Under the pieces are notes generated by a model that saw only the letters and a program-made list of their open reading frames with translations, had not been told where the DNA came from and made no database searches. The translations under genes were made by a program, and so were the position numbers. Shown piece after piece: positions 22,550 through 35,110 of a stretch of DNA of 64,000 nt. Position 1 is the stretch's first letter; each line of letters begins with the position of its first letter. Source of the DNA: Manihot esculenta (taxonomy: Eukaryota; Streptophyta; Magnoliopsida; Malpighiales; Euphorbiaceae); the NCBI RefSeq assembly GCF_001659605.2, contig NC_035176.2, positions 23,660,847 to 23,724,846 on the forward strand, read 5' to 3'.

Positions 22550-24408
22550 GCCAAGAGTTTGATGAACATTTTAGAAACTGTGGAATTGTTTCACAATTAA
22601 CTCCACCAGGAACTCCACAATGGAATGGTATTTCTGAAAGGAGAAATCGAACTTTATTAGATATGGTTCGATCTATGATGAGTCAAACAAATCTCCCTTT
22701 ATCATTATGGGGTTATGCCTTGGAAACAGCTGCATTCATTATAAACCGAGTACCATCAAAAGCGGTTGAAAAGACACCATATGAGTTATGGACTGGAAAA
22801 ATGCCCAGTTTGTCTTTTCTTAAGATTTGGGGTTGTGAAGCTTATGTGAAACGCCCAATTTCAGATAAGCTAGCTCCAAAATCTATCAAGTGCAATTTTG
22901 TGGGGTATCCTAAGAAAACCAAAGGATATTATTTCTATATTCCCTCAGAGAATAAAGTGTTTGTTGCTCGAAATGGTACCTTTTTAGAAAAGAAATTTAT
23001 CTCTCAGAGATTCAGTGGGAGTACAATGCGATTTGAGGAAACTCAAGAACCACAAGAGAGCATTGAACCGCTGGTAGAACCACTTCCAGAACCACAAACA
23101 GTTGTGGAAACTGAAAGGGTGACACAAGTCCCATGCAGATCTGATAGGACACGTCATCAGCCTGAGAGATATGGATTTCTCATGACTGACAGTCGTGAAC
23201 TTTTACTTGAGGATGTGTACATGACACAACCTAAGGGTTTTGTAATCCCTGAGAATTCTAGAAAGATTTGCAAGCTTCAGAGGTCCATTTATGGATTGAA
23301 GTAAGCTCCTTGGAGCTGGAATCTTCGTTTTGATGAGACAGTCAGGGACTTTGGATTCATCAAAAATGAAGATGAACCTTGTGTTTACAAGATGGTTAGT
23401 GGGAGTGCAGTTGTGTTTCTAGTCCTATATGTGGATGACATATTACTCATTGGAAATGATATCCCTACCTTGCAAAAGGTTAAGACTTGGTTAGGGAATT
23501 CTTTTTCAATGAAGGACTTAGGTGAGGCCGCATATATCCTTGGTATTAAGATCTATAGGGATAGATGCAAGAGAATAATCAGTCTGAGTACTTATATTGA
23601 TAAGGTGCTGAAAAGGTTCAGCATGCAAGATTCCAAAAGAGGATTCTTGCCCATGTCTCATGGTGTTCATCTCAGCAAGAATTAATGTCCTATGACATCT
23701 GATGAGCGAGAATGGATGAATAAGATCCCTTATGCTTCTGCTATTGGATCTCTCATGTATGCCATGTTATGTACTAGACCAGACGTCTCATATGCCTTGA
23801 GCACAACAAGCAGATATCAGGCAGATCCCGGTGAAAGTCACTGGACAGTTGTTAAGAATATCCTAAAGTACCTTAGAAGGACTAAGGATGCATTCCTAGT
23901 TTATGGAGGATTGGAAGACGAGCTAGTTATAAGTGGTTACGCAGATGCTAGTTTCCAAACCGACATAGATGACTTCAGATCGTAGTCAGGATTCGTATTC
24001 ATTTTAAATGGTGGAATTGTTAGTTGGAAAAGTTCCAAGCAGAGCACTATAGCAGATTCTATAATAGAAGCTGAGTATATAGCAGCATCAGATGCAGCTA
24101 CAAGGGCAGTCTGGTTGAAGGAATTCATCTCAGAGTTGGGAATGGTTCCCAGCATTGCAAATCCTGTGGACCTTTATCATGGTAATAATGGTGCCATAGC
24201 ACAGGCAAAGGAGCCCAGATCTCATCAGAGATCTAAACACATACTCAGACAATATCACCTTATTCGAGAGATCATTGATAGAGGAGATATCAAAATATGC
24301 AAAGTAGACACAAATGACAACATTGCAGATCCACTGACTAAGCTTCTTTCACAGGTCAAGCATGATCAGCACACTAGGTCTATGGGTATTAGATACTTAT
24401 ATGATTAG
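22546..24408 (+). pseudogene. pol: Copia element C integrase end, truncated RT and RNase H
   Basis: The frame opens with the integrase segment TPPGTPQWNGISERRNRTL, which holds the catalytic Glu, followed by the copia C-terminal region. Then TDSRELLLEDVYMTQPKGF joins the linker straight to the middle of RT: the N-terminal RT palm, roughly 120 residues in relatives, is missing. The C-terminal RT remains with LVLYVDDILLIGN (catalytic YVDD near 23430), and RNase H has GYADASF and EAEYIAAS. Stops at 23302, 23683 and 23983 stand at positions usually Gln. The RT could not work even if the stops were suppressed. Confidence 0.87.
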
Positions 24409-24417
24409 GCCTAGTGC

Positions 24418-24428
24418 AAGTGGGAGAT
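24418..24428 (+). other. Polypurine tract of element C
   Basis: A purine run AAGTGGGAGA ends one or two bases before the 3' LTR at 24429, as required for plus-strand priming. Confidence 0.75.
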
Positions 24429-25874
24429 TGTTAGTGTATATGCCCTAGGCCATTATCTTGGACCTTTTTGTATGTCATTTTGGTTATTAATAAAAGAGGT
24501 TTTTATCATTATTATTTGTTTGCATGTTACATAATAATGATTATCATCCCTGGTTACTTATTATTATGTTGATAATAATAAAATATAACAGTTATGATTA
24601 TTGATTGATAATCATGAGATGATTATGTATATGTTGATATAATTCAATAATCATAAATACTTGTTAGAGAACAAAGTATTGGATGGACCCGCATTGAGAT
24701 CACTACATGGGTCATTGTCATAAGTGAATCTCAAAGTAGTTATGTCTTAATTCTTTGACTTGAGATTGTCATAGTTTCCAACATAAGGACTATTATGTTT
24801 TGACATAACCAAACATTGTCTTTAATCGGACAATCATAAAGGTTATGATTGAGCATAATAGAGATTATGTAGAGGATAATGAACAATCAAGATAGGATTT
24901 GTCCCTCTCTATGAGAGAGATATCTTCTGGGCCCCTCGATAAGTGAGAGTGAGAAATGCATGGCCGTGCTCAAATGAATTGATAGTGTGATCAAAATCAT
25001 TTGAATTTATCAGTCTACTTAGAGATCAAGAAATCATAAGTTTGAATATTATAAGTTTGACATTGACCATGACTTATGTTCAAACTAGATATCGTGTGAT
25101 AAAATGATTAATACATGTTCTATTTAATAGGCTATATCGGACTATTGATCCTCATATTAGTTGGGTAGTCATAATGTCTTGCTAGAGGCCACTTATGACT
25201 TATAGGCCTTGTTGGACTTGGCCTATTGCCAATTAATGTGAGCCTATTGGGTCACACACAAGAACGTTATTGATGTGCTATATTAATGGGCTAAAAGCCC
25301 ATTAGTATAATTAATAATAATAATTTGTTATTATTATTAATTATTTATTATTATAAGATAATAATATTTAAAAGATCTGCAGTCTATCTGTAACTGTTAT
25401 ACATAAAGAACTCTATCACATAAAGATATTTGAGTATCTGCGAGATTGTGATAGTGGATTCCGAATACAATTCTTTTGGGAAAAGAGTAGTACAACTCTT
25501 TTAGGAAAAGAGTTGTGGGAAAACAAAAAGACTGAAACATATAAATACTCTTTCTACGAAGAAAGAGTTGACGACAGTTTTTAGAAAATTCAGTCTAACC
25601 GTTGTAGATTGTGGAGCACATAATCTATCCATCCTTGAGAGAGCTAGCACTCTAGAAGGATAGAAGACGTTCGTGTGGATACCATTAAGGGTGTTCGTTT
25701 GAAAAGGCATCACCATCAGTCCGGTATTGTTTCTTCTTGATGAGATTAACAGGTTAGTCTCATATCCATCTTATTAATTAAACGAAGCACTCGGATTCTG
25801 GGAAAGGAAATCAACAGAGATTTTATTTTTTCCGCTGCGCAACTGGGTTGCAATAATCTCGGGATTTCCCAACA
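24429..25874 (+). repeat. 3' LTR of copia element C
   Basis: This 1446-bp LTR differs from the 5' LTR by lack of the 27-bp duplication, one inserted T near 25828 and scattered substitutions. It ends CCCAACA, after which element D gag resumes with GTGTGTCCTATCC. Confidence 0.92.
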
Positions 25875-27655
25875 GTGTGTCCTATCCTTCAAGAAGGAGA
25901 GCAACAGGTAAACGCCATTGGAGGGTTCAATGGACAACAATTCAATGGACAACAAAGGAAGTATGACCCATTTTCAAACACTTACAATCCAGGGTGGAGA
26001 GATCATCCAAAGCTTAGCTATGGGAATAGACAGTAGAACTACCAACCAAGAACCAACTATCAAGCTGCAAAATTAGGTATGTCTCTAGAAGACATTGTTC
26101 AATCCCTTGCTAATAGCACTCTTGCTTTTCAACAGGAAACGAAATCAAGCATCCAGAATTTGGAGAATCAAATTAGCTAACTTGCTACATCAGTGAGCAA
26201 GTTGGAATCATAAGGGAAACTGTCGTCCCAAACTGCGCCAAATCCAAAACAGAATGCAAGCGCAATTACGCTACAAAGTGAGAAGGAGTTGGAATCTGCC
26301 AGCCCAAAGAGGCTTGCCCAAGGTAGTACGGAAGACCAGAAGGTAGAAGCAGAAATAGAGATTCCAGAAGTGAAACAACCCCAGAAATCTGAGGAAGAAC
26401 AATCCCCAATGCTGGTAATACGTCCACCTTTTCCCTAAAGACTTGCACAAACAAAGAGGGAAAAGGAAGAGAAAGAGATCTTAGAGATATTTCGCAAAAA
26501 TGTAAAGACAAATGCATGTTTGCTATATCATGTAAAGTAGGAAACCTTGAAGTCAAAAAAGCAATGTGTGACTTAGGAGCTTCCATAAATGCTATGCCTC
26601 TATCAGTTTATTTGTCTTTGGATGCAGGCCCTTTGAAACAAAAAGGAATCACACTCCAACTAGTCGATAGATCAATAGTCTATCCCAAGGGCGTGTTGGA
26701 AGATATTTTGGTCCAAGTAGGAAAATTAATCTTCCCAGCAGACTTCTTTGTCCTAGACATGGAGGACGACAATTCATCCAACTCTACAGATTTGTTGCTA
26801 GGAAGACCATTCCTTAGCACAACTACAACGAAGATTGACGTGCATGAAGGCATGCTCACAATGGAGTTTGATGGAGAAGAGGTAAAGTTTAATATCTATG
26901 ATGCAATAAAGTATCCTGATGAAAAATTTTCTGTTTGCAGCATAGATGTAATCGACCCTCTCGCTCAAGAAGCATTTGAACTAAGCAAGGAAGACAAGTT
27001 GGAGATAGTTCTAACTGAAAACTTGACATTAGATTACCTTGACGAGTGCACAACCCAGTTCGATGAAGAGATCATAGAAACCATCCACTCATTGGATACA
27101 CCAGACCAGAAGGTAAGTACCTCTAATTTACTTTCAATACCCAAATCTCACCACAAACTTCTCCCTTCAATTCTTCAGGCACTGGAGATTGAGCTAAAGG
27201 CTCTTCCCATGCACCTGAAGTATGTCTTCCTAGGGAAAGAAAACACCCTTCCGATCATAGTCTCTAATAAACTGAGTAAAGGTGAGGAAGATAAGCTTGT
27301 TCAGGTACTGAAGGAGTATAAGGAAGCAGTTGGGTGGACAATCGTAGATCTTAAGGGATTAAGCCCCCTCTACATGCATGCACAAGATCCTCCTTCAAGA
27401 GAATAGCAAGCCAAAAAGGGAACCACAAAGAAGATTAAACCCACCTATGATGGAAGTTGTAAAAAAGGATATACTAAAATTGCTTGATGCATGAATAATA
27501 TATCCGATTTCATACAGTAGATGGGTAAGTCCAATCCAAGTCGTGCCAAAGAAGACAAGAATAACAGTAATAACCAACTCAAAAGGAGAATTGGTTCCCA
27601 CTCGTGTTCAAAACGAGTGGAGGGTTTGTATAGACTATCGCAATTTGAATTCAGT
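25875..27655 (+). pseudogene. pol: Element D gag end, protease and start of RT
   Basis: After copia C the D protein resumes at CPILQEGEQQVNAIGGF, completing the zinc knuckle. A broken gag tail follows, then a long open segment (26516-27406) with the Athila-type protease motif CDLGASINAMP and LLGRPFLSTTTTKIDV. RT begins near 27410 and reads to WRVCIDYRNLNSV at 27655, where Tekay element E inserted. Stops near 26035, 26178, 26212, 26439 and 27406 make it non-functional. D keeps the normal protease-to-RT order, which is the important comparison for the RT-less F elements. Confidence 0.8.
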
Positions 27656-29644
27656 TGTAATATCCGGCTAGACTCCGGTATCGGAATTTCTACCGTCTGG
27701 TGGAATCTCGGATGTCGGAACTCTCTAGAAGGGTAAAATCATGTTTTTATAAAATGTTTTCATGTATTTTATGGTTTTAAGTAAGAAAGAAATTGAGTTT
27801 TGAATGAAAAAGACCAAGGGAGGAAATCCAGGTTCGGCCGCCGAACCTGGTGCACTTTAGGGAGCACCTTTGGCCTCCGAAGGTGGTTTGGCCAGCCACC
27901 TATAAAAGGCCCCATGTCTGAAAATGGGAGAGTTTTCTTCCCCATTTTCGGACAGAGGTGAGTCCATGCCCTCCCATGGTTAGTTTTGATGATTTTCTTC
28001 AAATCTTTCAAGTTTTAACAAGTTTTAACTTGGTATTTGAAGTTTGGAGCTAAAGATCAAGTTTTGGAGCTTGAAGATGCAAGGAGCTAGATTTCTCCTA
28101 TCTCCAAGTTAAGGATCGCATCTCCTCTCGATCTTCAAGAGGTAAGCTTAGATCCTACCCTTCTTGTATGTTTTATGAAAGTTTTGAGGGGTTTTAAGAG
28201 GGTTTATTGCATGATTAGAGTATATGCATGATGTTAGGATTTATGTGAGTTCTATGAATAATGTATGTTATATGTGTTGCTAGATGTGTTGTTGTTGGGG
28301 TATAGGCTAGTTTGAAACTCCTATATGCTTATGTATGTGTGTATGCATGATGTGGGAGTGTTGAATGTGAGTTTGGAAAGTTTGGGAGGCATTTATGCAT
28401 AGAAGGCTGAGTTCTGCCATTTTTGGAAGAACTCAGGTTCGGCAGCCGAAGCCATGTTCAGCCGCCGAACCTGCCTGTGGTGGCATGTTGTGGCTATCGA
28501 ACCCTGCCCCCAAAAGTTGGACTTTCGGCTCTGGAGGGGAGTTTCGACCGCCGAAGGTGCCGCCGAACATGCATGAGTTTCGGCTCTGGAAGAAACTTTC
28601 GGCCGCCGAAGGTGCCGCCGAAGGTGCATGAGTTTCGGCTCTAGAGGGACTTTCGGCCGCCGAACCTGCCGCCGAAAGTGCTATGTTCAGCCTTCCTTTG
28701 CATGATTTCTATGATTGTTTTATGATGTTTTAGGGGGTTTTGGGGGAGTAGTTTAGAGTTATGTTAGTGTATGTTTGGTCCCTCATTTTGAGTCCACCTG
28801 TGTAGGTTCGGACCCGAGGAACCGAGGACCCCAATAGTGAGCTAGCTGCTTCAGAGTCAGCCTAAGGTGAGTAGAATGAATATTTATGTATCAAATTAAA
28901 TCAGTTTTGAGCATGTTCATGCATCATGAGTACCATATTATTTACTAGGTTGTTTGCATTAGAATCCATGAATATATTGCATTGCATATTATGATGTTGA
29001 TGTGGATGGATGTTGGATGACCCATTAGTCCTTGATATGATGAGATATGATATGATATGATATGGAAGTCCAGGTGTGGCCTGCACTACACCCCTGGCAT
29101 AACGTAAGAGAAAGTCCGGGTGTGGCCTGCACTACGCCCCCGGCACGATTGGATATGTATGATATGTTATGTATAAGAGAAAGACCAGGTGTGGCCTGCA
29201 CTACGCCCCTGGCATGATTGGATTATGTGGAGGGCTATTGGTGACAAGTCCATCCTTGATGTGTATTGTTTGTAATGTGATGCATTTCATGAAAGCATGG
29301 ATTTTAATATAATGTTTTACTATTCTGCTCACTGGGCTCTAGTAGCTCACCCCTTTCTTTTAACCCCTCAGGTTTGCAGGTTCGGGATAGACCGGGGAGT
29401 CTTCCAGGTTGAAGTTATGTCTTTGTAATAGTTAGTTGTGGACATGAATTGCAAAATGATGTATTGTAAAATAGTGTAAAATAATGTATTGAGGATTAGT
29501 ATTGTGCTTAGCCCTAATGTATGAGAATCCCCTGTTATACATGATCTTTTGTTAATGTTTTAATGTTAAAATTATGTTGAACCAAGCTTAACATATGTTA
29601 TGTTGACCCAACTAGAGCATTTGATGAGGGCTTTAGTATGGGAG
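27656..29644 (+). repeat. 5' LTR of element E, first part
   Basis: Similar to the A LTR but diverged. It has one upstream 13-mer (27834-27846), a TATA box at 27901-27907, a downstream TTCGGC array (28435-28675) and a three-unit minisatellite (29065-29222) of the type GGTGTGGCCTGCACTAC. It is interrupted 197 bp before its end by S1. Confidence 0.88.
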
Positions 29645-31869
29645 TGTAATGCCCGGCTAGACTCCGGTATCGGAATTCCTACCGTCTGGTGGAATCTCGG
29701 ATGTCGGAGACCTCTAGAAGGGTAAAACCATGTTTTCATGAAATGTTTTAATGTTTTGATGATTTTAAGTAAAGAGGATTTGAGTTTTTGAATAAAAACA
29801 CCCTTGGAGGAAACTCAGGTTCGGCCGCCGAAACTCAAAGTTCGGCCGCCGAACATGCATGCTTTTCGGGTGAGCCTTAGGCCCCCGAAGGCATAGGTTG
29901 AGGAAAGTCCAGGTTCAGCCGCCGAACCTCAAGTTCGGCCGCCGAACATGGCATGCATGCGGAGGCACGTTCGGCCCCCGAACGTGGCCTGGCCAGCCAC
30001 TATAAAAGAGCCCCTTAGCCGAAATGGGCGAGCTTTCTCCCCATTTTCGGCCAAGGTGAGCCCTTCCGCCATTCCTCACCATCCTTGAGTTCTTTCCTTC
30101 AAATCTTTCAAGATTTTCACAAGTTTTTACGTTGTTTTGAAGATTTTCGAGTTTAAAGCAAGTTTTGGAGCTTTGAGGTTCAAGAACTCAAAAATCTCCC
30201 ACCTCCGAGTTTAGGACGTCTCTCTCTTGATCTTCAAGAGGTAAGAGCCGATCGTAAGCTCATTTCATGTTTAAAGTAAGTTTTATGCAAGATCTAAGGG
30301 GTAGAATGCATGTTTAGCTCATAGTTAGGTTTTTTAGTTAATGTTATGTTTTGAGCAATGTATGTTGGATTTGTGTTGTTGTTGTGTGTTGTAGTTGGGG
30401 TTTAAGTTAGTTTGAAGGCCCTAGGAGCCAATGTATGTATATTTGCATGTTTTGGTTGAGCTAAATGCATGATTGGAAGTTTTGGAGGCAAATGTGCTTA
30501 AAGGAGCCAAGTTTCTGCCCTTTGGCAGAAACCAGGTTCGGCAGCCGAAGGAACTTTTGGCCGCCGAACATGGCTGGGGAGGCAGGCCTTTCGACTGCCG
30601 AAGTTGCCCCCGAAAAGAGACTTTCGTCTCTGTCTGGGACTTTCGGCCGCCGAAGGTGCCGCCGAACCTGCCCTGTTCTGCCTTCCTTTGCATGTTTCTG
30701 CATGATTGTTTTGAGGTGTTTTAGGGGGTTTTTGGAGGATGTTTTTAGAGTTATGTTCTAGTTGTTTGGTCCCTCATTTGAGTCCACCTGTGTAGGTTCG
30801 GACCCGAGGAACCAAGGACCCCAGCAGTGAGTTCAGCTGCTTCTGAGTCAGTAGAACTTCAGCCAGAGGTGAGTAGAATAAACTTTTATGTTTTAAAGCA
30901 AATGAATTATACAGTTGAGCATGTTCATGCATCATGAATGCCATGTGATGAATTAGGTTGTTTGCATTAGAAATCACGAATATGTTGCATTGCATTTATG
31001 ATGTTGATGTGGATTGGTTATTGAATGATCCTTTAGTCCTCCTATGGTATGATGATGCTACGGCATGATATGGTATGGAAGTCCAGGTTGTACCCATTCT
31101 ACGTCCCTGGCACTATGTAAGAGAAAGTCTAGGTTGTACCCATTCTACGTCCCTGGCACATTGGTATGCATGATATGTTATGTTAAGAGAAAGACCGGTT
31201 GTACCCATTCTACGTCCCGGCACTTTGGAATGTAGAGGACTATTGGTGACAATACCATCCGAGATGTGATTTGTTGTGATGTGTTGCATTACATGATGGC
31301 ATGAGATTTAAATGTTTTCTATTGTTCTGCTCACTGGGCTCTAGTAGCTCACCCCTTTTCCCTAATCCCCAAGGATTGCAGGTACGGGCTAGACAGAGAA
31401 GTCAAGAAGAGTAAAGTCTTATGTTTGTAATAGATAGACAGTGGACATGATGAATTGTATAATGATGTAAAGTTAGAATAATTATTTTATGTATAATGAT
31501 ATTGAGGATTAGAAGTTGTGCTTGACCCTATAGATGTTGTAATCCCTTGTTGATACATGATCTTAATGTCTATTGATGTTTATGTTTAACCAACTCAACT
31601 TATGATGTATCGCCCCTTGGGGCATTGATGGGATCCCACAGAGGGGTCAAGTTTATGATTAAGATTATGTTTAGTGCATGCACAGGTTGAGTTTGGTGTA
31701 TGAGGAATGAATGAAAGAAAAGTTTTTTTTAATTTTTATGTATGATTGTTGATCATGTATGGGATTAAACAGGTTTACAGGTTTCATGTCAGGCTTGCTA
31801 CGGGTCCCGGCGGCCTTAAGCTGATCTGGATCCTTGCGCCGGTAGCGGTCCGATTTTCGGGTCGTTACA
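29645..31869 (+). mobile_element. Solo LTR S1 (Tekay family)
   Basis: A complete 2225-bp LTR, TGTAATGCCC to GTTACA, flanked by GGGAG duplications (29640-29644 and 31870-31874), with no internal region. It is the product of recombination between the two LTRs of one insertion. It has the 13-mer pairs (near 29819-29945), a TATA box at 30001-30007, the downstream TTCGGC array (30535-30670) and the minisatellite (31078-31225). It is closest to S2 among the LTRs here. Confidence 0.93.
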
Positions 31870-31874
31870 GGGAG

Positions 31875-32071
31875 TTTTTATGTATTCAGTTTTAGTGCAT
31901 GCACAAGTTGAGCTTGGTGAATGAAAAGGTTTAAGTTTTTATGTAAATGTATGATCATGTATGGGATTTAACAGGTATACAAGATGTATGTTAGGCTTGC
32001 TACGGGTCCCGGCAACCTTAAGTCAATCTGGATCCTAGCGCCCGTAGCCGTCCGATTTTCGGGTCGTTATA
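31875..32071 (+). repeat. 5' LTR of element E, last part
   Basis: The final 197 bp of the E LTR after the S1 insertion. It ends GTCGTTATA rather than GTTACA, a C-to-T change in the terminal CA, and is followed by the primer site. Confidence 0.88.
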
Positions 32072-32074
32072 GAT

Positions 32075-32086
32075 TGGTATCAGAGC
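32075..32086 (+). other. Primer-binding site of element E (initiator tRNA-Met type)
   Basis: TGGTATCAGAGC lies three bases after the LTR end, as in element A. Confidence 0.85.
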
Positions 32087-32334
32087 CCTAAGTTCATATG
32101 GTCGGACCTATAGTGTGTCGGGCTCATAGATGTTATAGAAGGGGCAAGTACAATAGGAAAATCATGTCCACTAGGATAGGATGTGGAGTCCTGTCTTGAA
32201 TAATGATGTGAAATGCCATGATTTTATGCATGTGCATTAATGTTATGCTATGTATGTGATGCGGGTTCATGTGTTTCCACATGGACCATTTGATGCTAAT
32301 GTTTTATGTGATGTGTTGTTTTTCAGTAAGCAAG

Positions 32335-33489
32335 ATGAGAGGTACTCGTCGATCTGCACGATTGACTAGAGTCCCATCAGAAAATGAGGGCATGGATGCC
32401 CGTCCCCCTGCATTGCCAAGTGCAATGTCATGTAGATCAAGCAGAGAGAGAGTGTCAAGGGATCCTAGAAGGTCTTTTGATACTAGCAGAAGGGGAACAG
32501 ATCTAGGAGGAGGATCTTCTGATGTGAGTGAAGTGATGGATGAGGATCAGAGAAGGGATGGAAATCTGGATGTGAGCATGTCTGAGGAGGGTACAGGGGA
32601 GTCTCAGGGAGGCGCTCAGGCCTCGGGGTTTGGTTATCCACCCCAGTATCCACCCTTTCCACAGGGCCCAGGGTATCCGATGGGGGGTACATCGAATTAC
32701 TCCAGCTTTAACCCATACCCTACCTTCATGCCTTATCCACCTTGCTATCCACCATACCCCCAATACCCAATGTATCCACCCTCACCTTTCTACCCAAATG
32801 TGACAAACCCTAATCAAGGGAATGTTGCACCTCCTCCACCACCCCCTGAACCTGCAGCTCCTGAAGTCTAAATACCCAAACCTAGCTCATCTAGGAGGAG
32901 CAGAGTTAAGATGACTGATTACTTGAAGTTGGATGCTCCCAAGTTCAAGACGGGAGATGATCCTTTTGAGTACTTGAAGACAGTGAAGATGATTACAGAT
33001 GAGTTAGGGGCAGATGACAATAGAGCCATTCAGATGGCGGGGTTCACACTCAAATGCAAAAAGGCCCGTGAGTGGTTCAAAAATTATGTGGACCTGAGAT
33101 TGGACAGTTTGACCTGGGAGGAGTTTGCAAATGAATTTGCAGGATGGGCTTTCCCTGATAGCTCCAGGGAGCTGAAGATGATTGAGTTTGAACAGCTAAG
33201 GCAGATAGAGGAGATGAGTGTAGATGAATTCACTGATAGATTCCTGGAGCTGTTACCGTTTGCAGGGCAAGCTTTTGACACAGACCTGAAGAAGTCTAGG
33301 AGGTATGTCATGAAGCTCTACTCCAGGTATTCCTCTTTGATCCAATCAGCAGAGAGGGAGAGTTTCCATGCTATAGTGGATATGGCTCGGAAGATAGAGA
33401 CTAGCGCAATAATCGAAGGGAAAGTTAAGCAGTCAGTGGCACAGTCTTCGAGTTCTAAGACCCCGGGCAGGGGAAGGTTAGACTCCTCT
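32335..33489 (+). pseudogene. gag: Element E gag, N-terminal and core part
   Basis: Starts at the family ATG (MRGTRRSARLTRVPSENEG). The Pro/Tyr-rich region (PPCYPPYPQYPMYPP) is followed by a TAA at 32869-32871, the only stop in the visible E gag-pol. The Gag core (FPDSSRELKMIEFEQLRQ, ARKIETSAIIEG) then runs open to 33489. There the F complex inserted; the frame continues at 58604 with [13 protein letters not shown] after one CCTCT copy is removed. Confidence 0.87.
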
Positions 33490-35110
33490 TGACTCGCGGT
33501 TGTCGAAGCCGGTCAAAAATAACCTCTATGGTTATCAACAATTTTACAACTGCAGATAGTGGTAAAGGATCGAATCCATAGAGAATTGAATACTTATCTA
33601 TTTTTCCCAAACAAGGTCAACTGAATCAACTGAAAGCACAATTGTAAGCAAGTAACTGAAGGTAGAATAAAAGTAAAGTGCAATAAAGTAAAAAGGGGGG
33701 TTTTGAGATTGATTTGACTAACAACTATTGAAAGCAATTAAAACAACAAGTAATTAAAATAAAAGAGGAAATCGATATGAGAAAGGTCTAGTTGAAGATA
33801 TGGATCCACTTTGGTTGTTTGGGTTGATCATTGAAACTTATGTTTTCTTGATTGGTTCAATAGATTAGTTATGGAGATGGAAAACACTTCTCACCACCAT
33901 GTCTCTCCTTATGATTAAATCAATTAGGGAACGTCCTCTAATCAATTACTAATTAACAAATTGCCAAGGAATTTCCTTGGACCTTAGGCATCAAAACAAT
34001 TGTCAATTGCATGAAGAAAGAGAGAGATCCAATCCTAGCTACTCAAACGCATGAGATGTTGCTAGATCATACAATTCCTTAGTCTTTACACCAAGTGTTC
34101 TTAGGTAAGAATATTTTCAGCAATTACGGACTAACAAATATCCCAACTAACAATCAATTAACTTTGCAATCAAGAATCAAGTGGCCAATTTGATCAAAAC
34201 AACAAAACAATCTTAGATTTAAGCACACAATTGCATGAACATTGAATAAACCAAAAGCAAACACTTTATGTTCAGATCTCACAACCCTTTAAACAACCTT
34301 AGTTTCAACAAAACTTCAACTAGAATTAGGGGTTTCAGCCACTCATAGCTGAACCAAAACAAAAAGTAGAAGAAGAGAAGAAGGAAGGAGGAACCGGCGG
34401 CCGAAGGTGGAGGAGGAGTGGCTGCCGAACCTTGGTGGTGATTGAGTTCTTCAAGTCTCAAATCTTCTTGTCTTCATAAGGCCTTTAAATATATCTTGGG
34501 AGGCTGCCTAGGGTTTCTTGAGTGTCCATGCATCTTTTAGAGGTTGCCCAAAGTGCCCTTGGTCTAATATGTGCCTTCTATGTGCATGTGTGAAGGCAAG
34601 GGAGGGGCTTTTTGGTCTTTTAATTGCTGTCCAAGGTGTGTCCAAGAAGTCTTCTTTTCCCACTCATGCACTAAAGAGGAAGGTGGAGCCTCCTTTTGAA
34701 TTTTGAATGTGCATGGCATGAAGTGGGAAACATGTGATCTTCAAGATTTGGCTTCTTGAATAAGGAAGAGGTAGCTCGGGGGGACTTTCGGCCGCCTAAG
34801 CTTATTTTCGGAAGCTGGACTTTCGGCTTTGGAGCAGACTTTCGGCTTTGGAGCAAACTTTCGACCACCGAAGGTGCTGCCGAAGATAGGTGACTTTCGG
34901 CTCTGGACGAGGCTTTCAGCCGCCGAAGGTGCTTCCAAAGGTGGTTTTTCCAGATTTGGCACTTTTTGGCAGTTTTAAGAGCATTTTCTCCAGAATGTCT
35001 CTTTACACCTAATATCTGCAAAACATGATTAAAACCGCAAAATTAGGTAGAAAAGGTGTAAATAAACATCAATAAGATCATGATAATATGGACTAAAATA
35101 TGCTCTATCA
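33490..35110 (-). repeat. LTR1 of the F complex
   Basis: 1621 bp, TGACTCGCGG to CTCTATCA on the plus strand. It has a TTCGGC-rich patch at 34783-34945 and copies near 34395-34430. Here the patch runs in the same plus-strand direction as in the Tekay LTRs of A, E and G although F lies on the minus strand, so it is inverted relative to its element. Confidence 0.92.

Larger units (their letters stand above)
18153..25874 (+). mobile_element. Element C: Ty1/copia retrotransposon, defective
   Basis: LTRs at 18153-19624 and 24429-25874 start TGTTAGTG and end CCAACA. Between them are a primer site, a long AT-rich leader, gag with a CCHC knuckle, protease, integrase, a truncated RT and RNase H, in copia order (integrase before RT). 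It is 7722 bp long and inserted in the D gag zinc knuckle. A clean duplication is not visible: the left flank ends CAGATA and the right flank starts GTGTG. Coding is broken by several C-to-T stops, two frameshifts and an internal RT deletion. Its LTRs are still very similar, so insertion may be fairly recent. Confidence 0.9.
15900..27655 (+). mobile_element. Element D: 5' part of an old Athila-like Ty3/gypsy element
   Basis: A degenerate LTR with a TATA box (16167-16174) ends about 17146. It is followed by a decayed tRNA-Asp primer site, a broken gag (17194-18152 and 25875 onward), an aspartic protease and the very start of RT. Protein order and motifs match the minus-strand F elements. It is interrupted by copia element C (18153-25874) and by Tekay element E at 27656; the rest should reappear beyond the right edge of the window. 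The LTR start is not determined because the partner LTR is outside the window; 15900 is only a working limit. D is the oldest dated layer of the nest. Confidence 0.7.
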
